64,000 nucleotides of DNA from the NCBI GenBank assembly GCA_002070115.1, contig MWCO01000016.1:1-64000 (forward strand), given 5' to 3'. Made by a program: the position numbers and the translations under genes. The notes below the pieces were generated by a model. It was given only the letters and a program-made list of their open reading frames with translations, was not told where the DNA came from and did not search any database. Below are positions 8,614 to 18,021 of the stretch, one piece after another; the first letter of the stretch is position 1, and each line of letters starts with the position of its first letter. The DNA comes from Deltaproteobacteria bacterium ADurb.Bin207. GTDB taxonomy: Bacteria > Myxococcota_A > Polyangia > Polyangiales > Polyangiaceae.

Positions 8614-9846
8614 GTGAGCCAGAACGAAGAAGACAAAGAGTTGAGCGACGAACAATCCGCTGAATCGGAGGCGATCGTCGTTGCCAAGAAGAAGAAAAAG
8701 CGTGCGGACGGGGAGGGGAGTGCGCCTTCCAGAGACCGCAACAAGCGAGTGCGCGAGCAGGCTGCGAAAAAAATGGAGCAGGCCAAAGAGAGCGCAAAAT
8801 CTCGTGCGAATCGAATTGGCGCGACGGGGTTGGACGCCGGCGAGATGGTCGACGACGCCATGGCGCGTGGTTTTGCCGCCTTCACCAAGTGGATCAAAAC
8901 CAATCGTCGCACGGTGGAATTCAGCGCCATCGGCTTGATCCTCGCGGGTGCTGGTTATGCCGCCTGGGATTGGTATTCCAACAAATCCCGTGAAGAGGCA
9001 TCGGCCGCATTGATGCTCGCCACCGCGAATGCCGCGGGTGTCGTTGAAGAAAAAAAGGATGATAAAGAGAAGCCGGCCGCTGATTCCGCCGACAACAAAC
9101 GGGTGGATTCTCGCCCTCATTTCGATTCGTATCAGGCGCTTCAGGATGAAGCCTTGCGCACGTATCGCGTGGCCGCGGACGGCAACAGCCGTTCGGGAGC
9201 TGGAATCCTTGCGCGTTTGGGGGAAGCGGGGGTGTTGCTCGAACGCCATGACTTCGATGGTGCGATTCAAGCGGTCAACGCGGTGCTGGCCACCGATCTC
9301 GCCAAGGCGGATGAATCCGTTCGCATGGCGGCCCACGAGCGGTTGGGAATGGCTCTCGAAGGAAAAGGGGATGAAGCGGGAGCGCTCGCGGCGTATGCCA
9401 CGCTTGCGGACTCGAACCTCGACATCTACAAAAACTACGGCTTGTACCACCAAGCTCGTCTTTCTTACGAAAAAGGCAAAAAGGACGAAGCCAAAGACAA
9501 GCTGCACAAGCTCAAGGAACGTCTCAAGGGCGTGGACAACAAAAATCCAGCGGGAAATCGCTATCTTCTCGCGCAGGTGGACGCCTTATTGCGGTCCGTC
9601 GATCCTACTGCGGAGTCGTTGACACCTCCTGCTCCTGGTGGCGAACTCACGCCCGAGCAATTGATACAACTGCAGAAAGAACTCGAGAAAATGCGTCAAA
9701 ACCCGCCCGACCTCGAGGAAAATGCGCCTACCGAGCCGTCTTCGGATACTCCCGCGGCTTCGGGGTCCGCACCGCCGCCCCCCGCAGCATCGGCACCCGC
9801 TCCAGCGGCCTCGGCACCCACGCCCGCATCATCCGGAGGCAATTGA
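8614..9846 (+). CDS. YfgM-like membrane-anchored TPR protein
   Basis: The 410-residue protein starts at GTG 8614. It has a long charged cytoplasmic N-terminus (about 100 residues, with a Lys-rich run), a single membrane helix at about residues 101-119 and a periplasmic helical-repeat domain (about 125-340). The C-terminal tail is rich in Pro, Ala and Ser. E. coli YfgM has the same topology (short cytoplasmic tail, one helix, periplasmic TPR domain), is an ancillary Sec-translocon factor, and is encoded just upstream of bamB, as here. The cytoplasmic extension and Pro/Ala tail make it twice the usual YfgM size. Orthology rests on topology and synteny; sequence identity was not tested. Confidence 0.7.
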   Translation: MSQNEEDKELSDEQSAESEAIVVAKKKKKRADGEGSAPSRDRNKRVREQAAKKMEQAKESAKSRANRIGATGLDAGEMVDDAMARGFAAFTKWIKTNRRTVEFSAIGLILAGAGYAAWDWYSNKSREEASAALMLATANAAGVVEEKKDDKEKPAADSADNKRVDSRPHFDSYQALQDEALRTYRVAADGNSRSGAGILARLGEAGVLLERHDFDGAIQAVNAVLATDLAKADESVRMAAHERLGMALEGKGDEAGALAAYATLADSNLDIYKNYGLYHQARLSYEKGKKDEAKDKLHKLKERLKGVDNKNPAGNRYLLAQVDALLRSVDPTAESLTPPAPGGELTPEQLIQLQKELEKMRQNPPDLEENAPTEPSSDTPAASGSAPPPPAASAPAPAASAPTPASSGGN

Positions 9847-9848
9847 GC

Positions 9849-11111
9849 GTGCTCAACCCACGCCCCATTCTACTTCCGTTTTGGCTCGCTGTCGGCCTCT
9901 GTACTTCTTGTGATGCCGCCAGGCAAGGCGCGAACCCAGAAGTTCCCCTGTGGGAAAACCGTCCGGGCATGGCGCTGACGCTTGTTTCTCAATCCCAGCT
10001 TACGTTTGAAGGCCGCAACTTCGACGAAGCCTACGAGCATGGGCGTCCCACCCTGGATCCATCGATGCGCAGGGTATTTGTAGGCTCTTCGGATCATGGG
10101 CTGTATGCCCTCCGAGCGCACGATGGCACGGTACTTTGGCGATTCGAAACCATGGGTGCCGTGCAATGCGAGCCGCTCTATGACCCTTCGGATGATTCCG
10201 TCTATTTCGGTTCGAACGATGGGGCGTTGTACAAGGTATCTGCCCAGAACGGCAAGCTGCAGTGGCGATTCATGTCCGCTTCGGAGGTGCAAAGAAAACC
10301 TGTTTTACATCAAGGAAAGCTCTATTTTTCCAATGCAAACGATACGCTCGTAGCCTTGGACCCTAAAACGGGGCAGATGATCTGGAACTATCATCGTGCT
10401 CCCGTGGGTGGAATGTCGGTGGCCGGCTACGCGGGTCCGGCGGTGCTGGACAATCGGGTGTTCGTAGCTTTTTCGGACGGTCACGTGATGGCTTTCGATG
10501 CCAACGATGGTTCTTCGCTTTGGCAACCCGTGGATTTGGCTGCCGAATTGGAGCAAATCCAGGGCTATCAGGTGCCGAAATACTTTGATGCGGATACCAC
10601 ACCGCTGACGTTTCGGATTTCCACCGGTCCGGTGGTAGCCGTGGCCACGTACGCGGGTGGATTGTATGTTCTCGATGCGGAAACGGGCGCCCAGGCCTGG
10701 TCCAATGACAGGGTGGTGGGCGTGACGGATTTGATGATGTGGACGCAGCCTGCGCATCCGCCGCGCGACGGTGGGCCGACCATCCCGGCACGGCGATTGT
10801 TGTTGGCTTCGACGGGCACCTCGGGACTTTGGGCTTTGGATCCGGAAGATGGGCAGGAGGTTTGGCGATTGGCGCTTCCCGCGGGGGGAGTCTCGGCGCC
10901 GGCCTCGATCGCGGGGGCCATCATGGTCACCACGACGCGTTATGGCATTTTCCTGATTTCACCGCTGAATGGCAAGGTGATCGACGGCATTGATTTGGGG
11001 ATGACCTTCTCGATGGCGCCTGCAGCCTACGGAAATCGAGCCTTCGTGCTATCCGATGGTGGGGCGTGGTTATCGCTGCATGTATCTCCGCCGTTACGGT
11101 CGGGCGGATGA
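9849..11111 (+). CDS. BamB-like PQQ beta-propeller protein
   Basis: The protein contains repeated propeller blades of the PQQ type, with motifs such as GLYALRAHDGTVLWRFE, ALYKVSAQNGKLQWRF, LVALDPKTGQMIWNY and LWALDPEDGQEVWRL, spread over about residues 55-400. The N-terminus is a signal peptide with a Cys in LCTSC, so it may be an outer-membrane lipoprotein like BamB. A GTG at 9849 has GGAGG nine bases upstream; a TTG at 9843 overlapping the previous stop is also possible. Position directly behind the YfgM-like gene supports a role as the BamB scaffold of the BAM outer-membrane protein assembly complex, but sequence alone only proves the propeller. Confidence 0.72.
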   Translation: MLNPRPILLPFWLAVGLCTSCDAARQGANPEVPLWENRPGMALTLVSQSQLTFEGRNFDEAYEHGRPTLDPSMRRVFVGSSDHGLYALRAHDGTVLWRFETMGAVQCEPLYDPSDDSVYFGSNDGALYKVSAQNGKLQWRFMSASEVQRKPVLHQGKLYFSNANDTLVALDPKTGQMIWNYHRAPVGGMSVAGYAGPAVLDNRVFVAFSDGHVMAFDANDGSSLWQPVDLAAELEQIQGYQVPKYFDADTTPLTFRISTGPVVAVATYAGGLYVLDAETGAQAWSNDRVVGVTDLMMWTQPAHPPRDGGPTIPARRLLLASTGTSGLWALDPEDGQEVWRLALPAGGVSAPASIAGAIMVTTTRYGIFLISPLNGKVIDGIDLGMTFSMAPAAYGNRAFVLSDGGAWLSLHVSPPLRSGG

Positions 11112-12285
11112 TCTAACCCTTGGTAAATACAAACAAATTTTAATCGGTGCTCCGTTGTGACGGCTGATCGCGGGCCATGGGGGCAAGGCGGGAGCAGGCA
11201 CAATACCTCACGACGGAGACGTCGTGGAGCAGGAGGTTGCGAGGAGGCGTGGCGGTAACTTACTAAAAAAGCTTTGAAAATTGAGATGTTGCCTACGCGG
11301 GGCCAGGGTCGACGACGGTGAGTCGATTCAAGGGATGGCGGAATGACAGCGCGTGCAGCTTATGGATGGCACGGCATCGAAAACGGCATGAAATACGGTT
11401 TTTTGCGTCGGATCCGGTGGAAGCCCAGACAATTCCTCACGCTCATGCTGTCGCTACGGAGTCGATCGGGAGCACGGTCGTGGGTGGCATCATGGCGCGG
11501 TGATCGTGCGAGGTCTGAAGACGCTCGATAGCGGGAGGGCATGGTGGGAGTAGGTTGCGTTGACGAAGGCGCTGGCACCTGTGGGCAGGGGTTGATGGAT
11601 CGTGATGCAGATGCATTGGCGGAGGTAAGATGCGCACAGAGCGAAGCTTGGTTTGGGGTTGGGCCTGGGTGGGGTTGATAGGATTTCGTGAGAGAGAGGC
11701 GTAGAAGCCGGGGAATTTCGAATATACAAAAGTCGCATAAGATACATTATGTCAACTAACGAGATCGCAGGGGCAGGAAAGCGGATGATGCACCCCCGGT
11801 CCCGAACGATGACGAATGCCCCAGGCGGTGGTCGGCATCGCCCTCGACCCTATCGATGGCTATCCTTGAACCTCGACCATGAACATGGCCGCTGGCGTCG
11901 GCAGACAACGTTGCCCGCGCGATGGTTTTCCCCCTACCCGTCCAGAATCGGTAACAAGCCGCGGCCTCGCACCGGACAACTCGCGACCACACCTCGCCTC
12001 TGCCGTGGTGGATAAATCAAAACGTACCCTATGGCTATGCTCTGGTTGAAACCTGGCGTCCGACGTCGCCGAGCATGCGCTGACATCCTTCCCACCAAGC
12101 CGCGCGGTTCCGGCCCGAGATCGCCGAGCATAATTGCCTCCGCGCTGACATCTGCCCTTGCCTGGAAACGCTCTTGGTCCGGAAACGACTGTGGCTTGTC
12201 ACGGGCATCGTGGCCGAGCGAAAGAAACTCTGCGGTTTTTTCGGCAGATGCGACGAAATGATCTTCGGAGCATGGATTCACGACG
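11112..12285. other. 1.17-kb stretch without a convincing gene
   Basis: Open frames here (for example 11749-12015 plus, 12031-12261 plus, 11934-12293 minus, 11490-11747 minus) are short, Arg/Pro-rich, lack ribosome sites and show no motif I recognise. I found no tRNA, tmRNA or RNase P landmark. It may hold decayed coding sequence, an unrecognised structured RNA or long untranslated regions. Confidence 0.5.
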
Positions 12286-12930
12286 TCAGCCACCGGGTGT
12301 CGGCTGGTCCAAAAACTCGATGAACTCTTCGAGACGACTCAAATCCGGCACCACTTGGCGTCCGTCTTCCATTTCCTGGATCAGTCGCAACCGACGCAAT
12401 CGCGCCATCACCTGCTCCACCACCTGACCATCGACCCCCACCTGCTCACCCAACTCCTGGCCCGTCGAGCGAAGCACCATTCCCTGGTCGGTCGCCTCAC
12501 CATAATCCTCCGCGTGACGAACCAGCGCGAGCAACACCCGCGCTTTGGGGTCCCGATGCATCAGGATTTCGATCAAAGCATCCGCGGAATCCAATCGCTT
12601 CGCCAACTTTTTTATGAGGCGAAGCGCGATCTCGGCATTCTTCTTCACCATCACTTCCAACGTTTGTGCATCGATGACCAGGCAGCGGGCGGGACCTTCT
12701 GCCACCGTGGCTGTTGCGGTTCTTGGTTTCGCATTCAAGATGGCCATCTCTCCCAAAAACTCGCCAGCTCCCACAAACGCAAGAGGTTTGTCCTCGCGTC
12801 CCACTCGTTTGGTGAGGCGAATTACGCCGGATTGAACGACGAACATCTCGTTTCCGGGTTGCCCTTCCTGAAACAAAACGAACCCCTCTTCGAACTCCCG
12901 TCCGAATTTTTCAAATAGCGTATCGCTCAT
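12286..12930 (-). CDS. CRP/FNR-type cyclic-nucleotide-binding regulator
   Basis: The 214-residue protein begins at ATG 12930 with a cyclic-nucleotide-binding beta-barrel. This includes the GNEMFVVQSGVIRL strand region and FLGEMAILNAKPRTATATV, which matches the phosphate-binding cassette with E and R in the expected places. A long dimerisation helix follows (about residues 105-135), then a C-terminal winged helix (TGQELGEQVGVDGQVVEQVMARL, in pieces). The frame extends upstream to 13053 but the first residues there do not look like protein. It lies downstream of groEL on the same strand, after 313 bp, so it probably has its own promoter. Ligand and targets are unknown. Confidence 0.85.
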   Translation of the reverse strand: MSDTLFEKFGREFEEGFVLFQEGQPGNEMFVVQSGVIRLTKRVGREDKPLAFVGAGEFLGEMAILNAKPRTATATVAEGPARCLVIDAQTLEVMVKKNAEIALRLIKKLAKRLDSADALIEILMHRDPKARVLLALVRHAEDYGEATDQGMVLRSTGQELGEQVGVDGQVVEQVMARLRRLRLIQEMEDGRQVVPDLSRLEEFIEFLDQPTPGG

Positions 12931-13243
12931 TGGATAGAGCATACCCATTTGGCAGCCATCGGCCAAAGTCCCGTGCCTTCCGGTCTTGCTGGACTTCTCG
13001 TCGCGCTGGGGAACACAAAGGTGTGCCAACCTAGTAATATCCTTATAATTCAATAGGTTACTATTAAGTTTTCAAGTGTTTAAGGAAGATATATTTGATG
13101 GGATGAGCTTCCACGAAACGCAGGTTTGCGTGCGTGAGAACCCTGAGGTGTCACTTCATGAAACCTGGTTATGTGATGGAATTTATAGGTAATTTATCGA
13201 GGATGGAAGGACTGCGGAAAAGATGAGGGCATCGGGGAACGGA
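12931..13243. other. Intergenic region between groEL and the CRP-type gene
   Basis: The 313 bp are AT-rich around 13030-13090. They should contain the end of the groESL transcript and the promoter of the CRP-type regulator. I found no clear hairpin-plus-T-run terminator and no sharp -35/-10 pair, only a short AACCTA/TAGGTT dyad near 13028-13059. Confidence 0.4.
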
Positions 13244-14938
<1,695 letters not shown>

Positions 14939-14944
14939 TCACCC

Positions 14945-15235
14945 TCAGCGGCTTACAACCGCAAGAATATCTTCTTCACGCACGATGACATGCTCGATGC
15001 CCTCGAGCTTGATCTCCGTTCCGGACCATTTGCCGATCAGCACACGGTCGCCCTGCTTCACCTCGATGGGGCGGATTTTCCCATCCTTGAGCGCCTTTCC
15101 GGGACCGACAGCGATAACCTCGGCTTCCACTGGCTTTTCTTTGGCGGTATCGGGGATGATGATGCCACCCTTGGTCTTTTCCTCTTGTTCCACACGCTTG
15201 ATAACGACGCGGTCTCCCAAAGGCCTCAATTTCAT
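14945..15235 (-). CDS. groS: Co-chaperonin GroES (Hsp10)
   Basis: The 96-residue protein has the normal length and hallmark segments of Gro[17 protein letters not shown] at the start, a mobile loop ([16 protein letters not shown]), then [13 protein letters not shown] and the conserved [12 protein letters not shown] strand. It forms the heptameric lid of GroEL. It is the first gene of the groES-groEL operon, with a ribosome site (GGAGG, reverse strand) just before the ATG at 15235 and the CIRCE operator 60-86 bp upstream. Confidence 0.97.
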   Translation of the reverse strand: MKLRPLGDRVVIKRVEQEEKTKGGIIIPDTAKEKPVEAEVIAVGPGKALKDGKIRPIEVKQGDRVLIGKWSGTEIKLEGIEHVIVREEDILAVVSR

Positions 15236-15294
15236 AGCGTGAACCTCCGATGGGGAACCCTAGGTCGGTGTTGCCAACCGCTGGGTTCTTCTTG

Positions 15295-15321
15295 TTAGCA
15301 CTCGAATGTCCTGGCTGCTAA
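15295..15321 (-). promoter_or_regulatory. CIRCE operator (HrcA site)
   Basis: TTAGCACTC at 15295-15303, a nine-base spacer, then GGCTGCTAA at 15313-15321. The consensus is TTAGCACTC-N9-GAGTGCTAA, so the left arm is perfect and the right arm has two mismatches. It lies 60 bp before groES, where the repressor HrcA normally acts. Confidence 0.88.
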
Positions 15322-15400
15322 TCTGCCAAGCGGCCGCAAGATAAGGCTCCCTGCCCACGGGTCAAGGGCGAAATTATTTCTTCCGCAAAATATATTTTTC

Positions 15401-15428
15401 TTGACTCCACAAATCTCGCCGCTAAGAT
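15401..15428 (+). promoter_or_regulatory. Sigma-70 promoter of the tRNA unit
   Basis: TTGACT at 15401-15406, 16 bases, TAAGAT at 15423-15428, about 60 bp before tRNA-Gln. No gene lies between, so this is the likely promoter of the two tRNAs. Confidence 0.65.
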
Positions 15429-15488
15429 TCCCATCCCGTTACGGATGCCTGGTGCATCCTTGCTTTGTCCTTATTTCAATGATCTCAC

Positions 15489-15560
15489 TGGGGGATCGTT
15501 CAATGGTAGGACAGCAGATTCTGGCTCTGCATATCGGGGTTCGAATCCCTGTCCCCCAGC
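15489..15560 (+). tRNA. tRNA-Gln (anticodon CTG)
   Basis: The acceptor arms TGGGGGA (15489-15495) and TCCCCCA (15553-15559) pair. The D arm (TTCAATGGTAGGA), the anticodon loop TTCTGGC between GCAGA and TCTGC, and the T arm (CGGGGTTCGAATCCCTG) are standard. The anticodon CTG reads CAG. The CCA end is not encoded. Confidence 0.95.
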
Positions 15561-15594
15561 TACCGCCTTCGCGGTTCAACATATCCTCGAACCT

Positions 15595-15669
15595 GGCCCC
15601 ATCGTCTAGTGGTTAGGACATCGGCCTCTCACGCCGGTAACCGGGGTTCAAGTCCCCGTGGGGTCGCCA
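15595..15669 (+). tRNA. tRNA-Glu (anticodon CTC), CCA encoded
   Basis: The acceptor GGCCCCA (15595-15601) pairs with TGGGGTC (15659-15665) with one G-U. The anticodon loop CTCTCAC gives CTC, reading GAG; the T arm is CCGGGGTTCAAGTCCCCG. After the discriminator G the CCA is encoded, unlike in the tRNA-Gln gene 34 bp upstream. Confidence 0.95.
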
Positions 15670-15670
15670 C

Positions 15671-15699
15671 AAACGCCTGTAATCACAGGCGTTTTTCTT
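15671..15699 (+). terminator. Intrinsic terminator after tRNA-Glu
   Basis: AAACGCCTGT (15671-15680), loop AATC, ACAGGCGTTT (15685-15694), then more T. This ten-pair stem with a T-rich end directly follows the tRNA-Glu gene. Confidence 0.9.
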
Positions 15700-15701
15700 T
15701 A

Positions 15702-16484
15702 ATGGCTCCGATTTCTCTCAACCCCATCGGCATCGCCCACAGCCCTTTCCACACCTCTCACGAGGTCCCTCGCCACGGTGCCCCCGCCACCATCGAAATC
15801 TTCCCTGCCTACCGCAACGCCCTCGATGGAATCGACTCCTGCTCTCATATCTGGATCATCGGCTTCTTTCACAACGCCGCCCGCGACCTACTCCAAGCCC
15901 GACCTCGAAAATCTTCCCCCTCATCTCCACCCCGCGGCGTGTTCAGCATGCGATCGCCCGTCCGACCCAACCCCCTGGGCCTGACCTGCGCTCGACTTCT
16001 CGAACGTCAAGGCTCAACCCTGCTGCTCGACCGACTCGACTTTCAGGACAAAACACCCGTCGTGGACATCAAACCCTACAGCCCAGGCTGGGACCTCATC
16101 CTGTCCGCCTCCGGCATCCACCGCTACGACCCGTCGCGTTACTCCGAGGAAGAATTGCTCCTTGCCTTGCAACACGACGCCGCCAATGCACTCGGCCCCA
16201 GCCATCCCTCCCCTGCCCGCTCGGCCATCATCCAAGCCCTCGCTTCGCTGATCCTGCATCATGTCGATATTCGTTCCCCCTCTACCCATTTCGCCATCCC
16301 AATCCCCGATGAACGCGTCGATCTTCTCATGGGAAGCACCGCCGCTTCTTTCGGAAACCAGCGCCTGCACATCCTTTCTTTGCCCGACTCGGTCCTGCTA
16401 CGCTCCTGGACACCACGGATTGCTTTCGACGTATCCATCTGCTCGGGGAGCCCCCAGCTACTACCGCTGTCCCCGCCCGGATGA
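15702..16484 (+). CDS. trmO: TrmO/TsaA-family tRNA methyltransferase
   Basis: TrmO is a SAM-dependent enzyme that methylates N6 of t6A at position 37 of tRNA-Thr. The 260-residue protein starts PIGIAHSPF, the family's N-terminal strand, and has the diagnostic MRSPVRPNPLGLTCARLL (in pieces) with the SAM-site Arg and Pro residues. DIKPYSPGWD is the conserved C-terminal part of the core. Beyond about residue 130 comes a tail of about 120 residues, comparable to the extra C-terminal domain of E. coli TrmO. The ATG is two bases after the T run of the tRNA terminator and has no ribosome site, so it is expressed by read-through or from a leaderless transcript. The 3' end overlaps the convergent next gene by 24 bp. 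Confidence 0.85.
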   Translation: MAPISLNPIGIAHSPFHTSHEVPRHGAPATIEIFPAYRNALDGIDSCSHIWIIGFFHNAARDLLQARPRKSSPSSPPRGVFSMRSPVRPNPLGLTCARLLERQGSTLLLDRLDFQDKTPVVDIKPYSPGWDLILSASGIHRYDPSRYSEEELLLALQHDAANALGPSHPSPARSAIIQALASLILHHVDIRSPSTHFAIPIPDERVDLLMGSTAASFGNQRLHILSLPDSVLLRSWTPRIAFDVSICSGSPQLLPLSPPG

Positions 16485-17921
16485 TGAGCCGCGCTCGAGC
16501 AGCAGGTACTGCAAGGTATCCGTAGAGCGAACGAGCCGCGTGGGATGAAACTTCGCCCGTACGGCTTCCGATCGACAAAGCCGTACTTCCACGGAACGAC
16601 CCAAGCCGCACGATTGCCACGCATCCAAACCCGATTCTCCTCGAGCAAGAAGCACCAAAAGATGCGTGACTCCTCGCGCATCCAACATCTCGGCCGTGAC
16701 ACGCTTGCTCGTATGCCCCCCCGGCAACGCCGCAACCTGCGGATCCGTTACACCCGCCAAATCAAATACCGAACCTCGATGGGCCACGCCTACCCACCCG
16801 ACATCCAAACAAGCAACCACATCATCCGGCCGTAGCTGTCCACGCAGTTGTTCGATCAACACCATTCGGTCCCTGACCACGTGATGGGCACCAACTCCCA
16901 CTGTCGCATACACGAACGCTTGGCCCATCATGCAAACCAGAGCACGCGCAATCGTCGAGGCGACATGGGCCACCGAGGCGAGATGCGCGAACACGATCGC
17001 CAACGCGGGCAAGACAGGAACGAATAGCCGTGACAAAGGCATCCAATCTCCCCCCACCAAAACACAACAGACCGTATGAACTAGCCAGCCAGCCAACAGC
17101 CAGGCGGGCCAGCCACGTAACTTTCGAAATGCCCAGGGAGCCATGCATGAAAGCGGCGGGCCAGCAATCAACCAGGTGGCGAGGGCATAGCGAATTCCAT
17201 GAGTAATATCCGAGGGTTTCGCGCGCAAGGCCAACGGCGCCACCGCGTCGAACATCTTCCATCGAATCAACATGACGAGAAGAAAAGGAACCATCACCAG
17301 CGACCCATGAATCAACAAGGAGCGAACGCTTCGAACTGTTCTTTGCTGATGAAAACGCTCGTCCAACCAGGCGCTTCCAAGCCCAAGCGTAAGCGCGAAT
17401 GGCAGCAATTCTGGGCGCAACAGACACGACACGCCGACGAGCACACTCGCGGTTTTCCTTTTGTCTCTATCACCCATCACCGCAGCCACGGTCACAAGAC
17501 ATAAGGCAAGCGACGTTTCCATTCCCGCGCTTGCCCAAGCCCCAACGGCCGGCGTGCCGAAGGCCACTACCCACGACAAATGCCCCAGCGACCATCGGGG
17601 GCCCACCACGCGCGCCAAATGCATTCCAAGAAAACACGAGGTTCCGAGCCACCCGATCATCCCCACCCATCGAGCCACGGCGAATAATCGAAGCGGGTCC
17701 GATCCGAAGCAACAAAGAAGATAAGGCCATACCAAAGGCGTCACGCCATCCGTCAAGGGCCCCGACCCATTGAATCGATGACCTACCCCTTGCGCAAGAT
17801 GCGAAGCGTAACGCGCGCTTATCAAAGCGTCATCCACGGTGAAGCCAACCAAGGCGAACGCCACACCGCAAGCAAGGCTCAATCCGAGCAGCGAAGCCCA
17901 AAACCGCTGCATCGAGCGCAT
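16461..17921 (-). CDS. Polytopic membrane glycosyltransferase-like protein (GT-C fold)
   Basis: The 486-residue protein has about ten hydrophobic segments. After TM1 comes GFTVDDALISARYA, an Asp-Asp motif in the first periplasmic loop, characteristic of lipid-phosphate-sugar-dependent GT-C transferases such as the AftB and ArnT groups. The SAGMETSLAL and CLLRPE segments are also common there. The C-terminal 130 residues are soluble and probably periplasmic. It likely transfers a sugar from a polyprenyl-phosphate donor to an envelope glycan; donor and acceptor are unknown. ATG 17912 has a better spaced purine-rich site than ATG 17921. It is divergent from the PQQ protein and overlaps the trmO end. 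Confidence 0.75.
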   Translation of the reverse strand: MRSMQRFWASLLGLSLACGVAFALVGFTVDDALISARYASHLAQGVGHRFNGSGPLTDGVTPLVWPYLLCCFGSDPLRLFAVARWVGMIGWLGTSCFLGMHLARVVGPRWSLGHLSWVVAFGTPAVGAWASAGMETSLALCLVTVAAVMGDRDKRKTASVLVGVSCLLRPELLPFALTLGLGSAWLDERFHQQRTVRSVRSLLIHGSLVMVPFLLVMLIRWKMFDAVAPLALRAKPSDITHGIRYALATWLIAGPPLSCMAPWAFRKLRGWPAWLLAGWLVHTVCCVLVGGDWMPLSRLFVPVLPALAIVFAHLASVAHVASTIARALVCMMGQAFVYATVGVGAHHVVRDRMVLIEQLRGQLRPDDVVACLDVGWVGVAHRGSVFDLAGVTDPQVAALPGGHTSKRVTAEMLDARGVTHLLVLLARGESGLDAWQSCGLGRSVEVRLCRSEAVRAKFHPTRLVRSTDTLQYLLLERGSSSGRGQR

Positions 17922-18021
17922 CTCCCCCGGCTAGCGCCTCTTTGTCTCGGTGTCCAGTCCTTGACGGAACGATCCGAAAAGTTCGCCCGTTGCGAACAGC
18001 ATCCTACGATGAGCACAACAC

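Noticed and set aside
11934-12293. 119-residue minus-strand frame overlapping the CRP-gene stop
   Set aside because: Arg-rich, no motif, no ribosome site; coding not supported.
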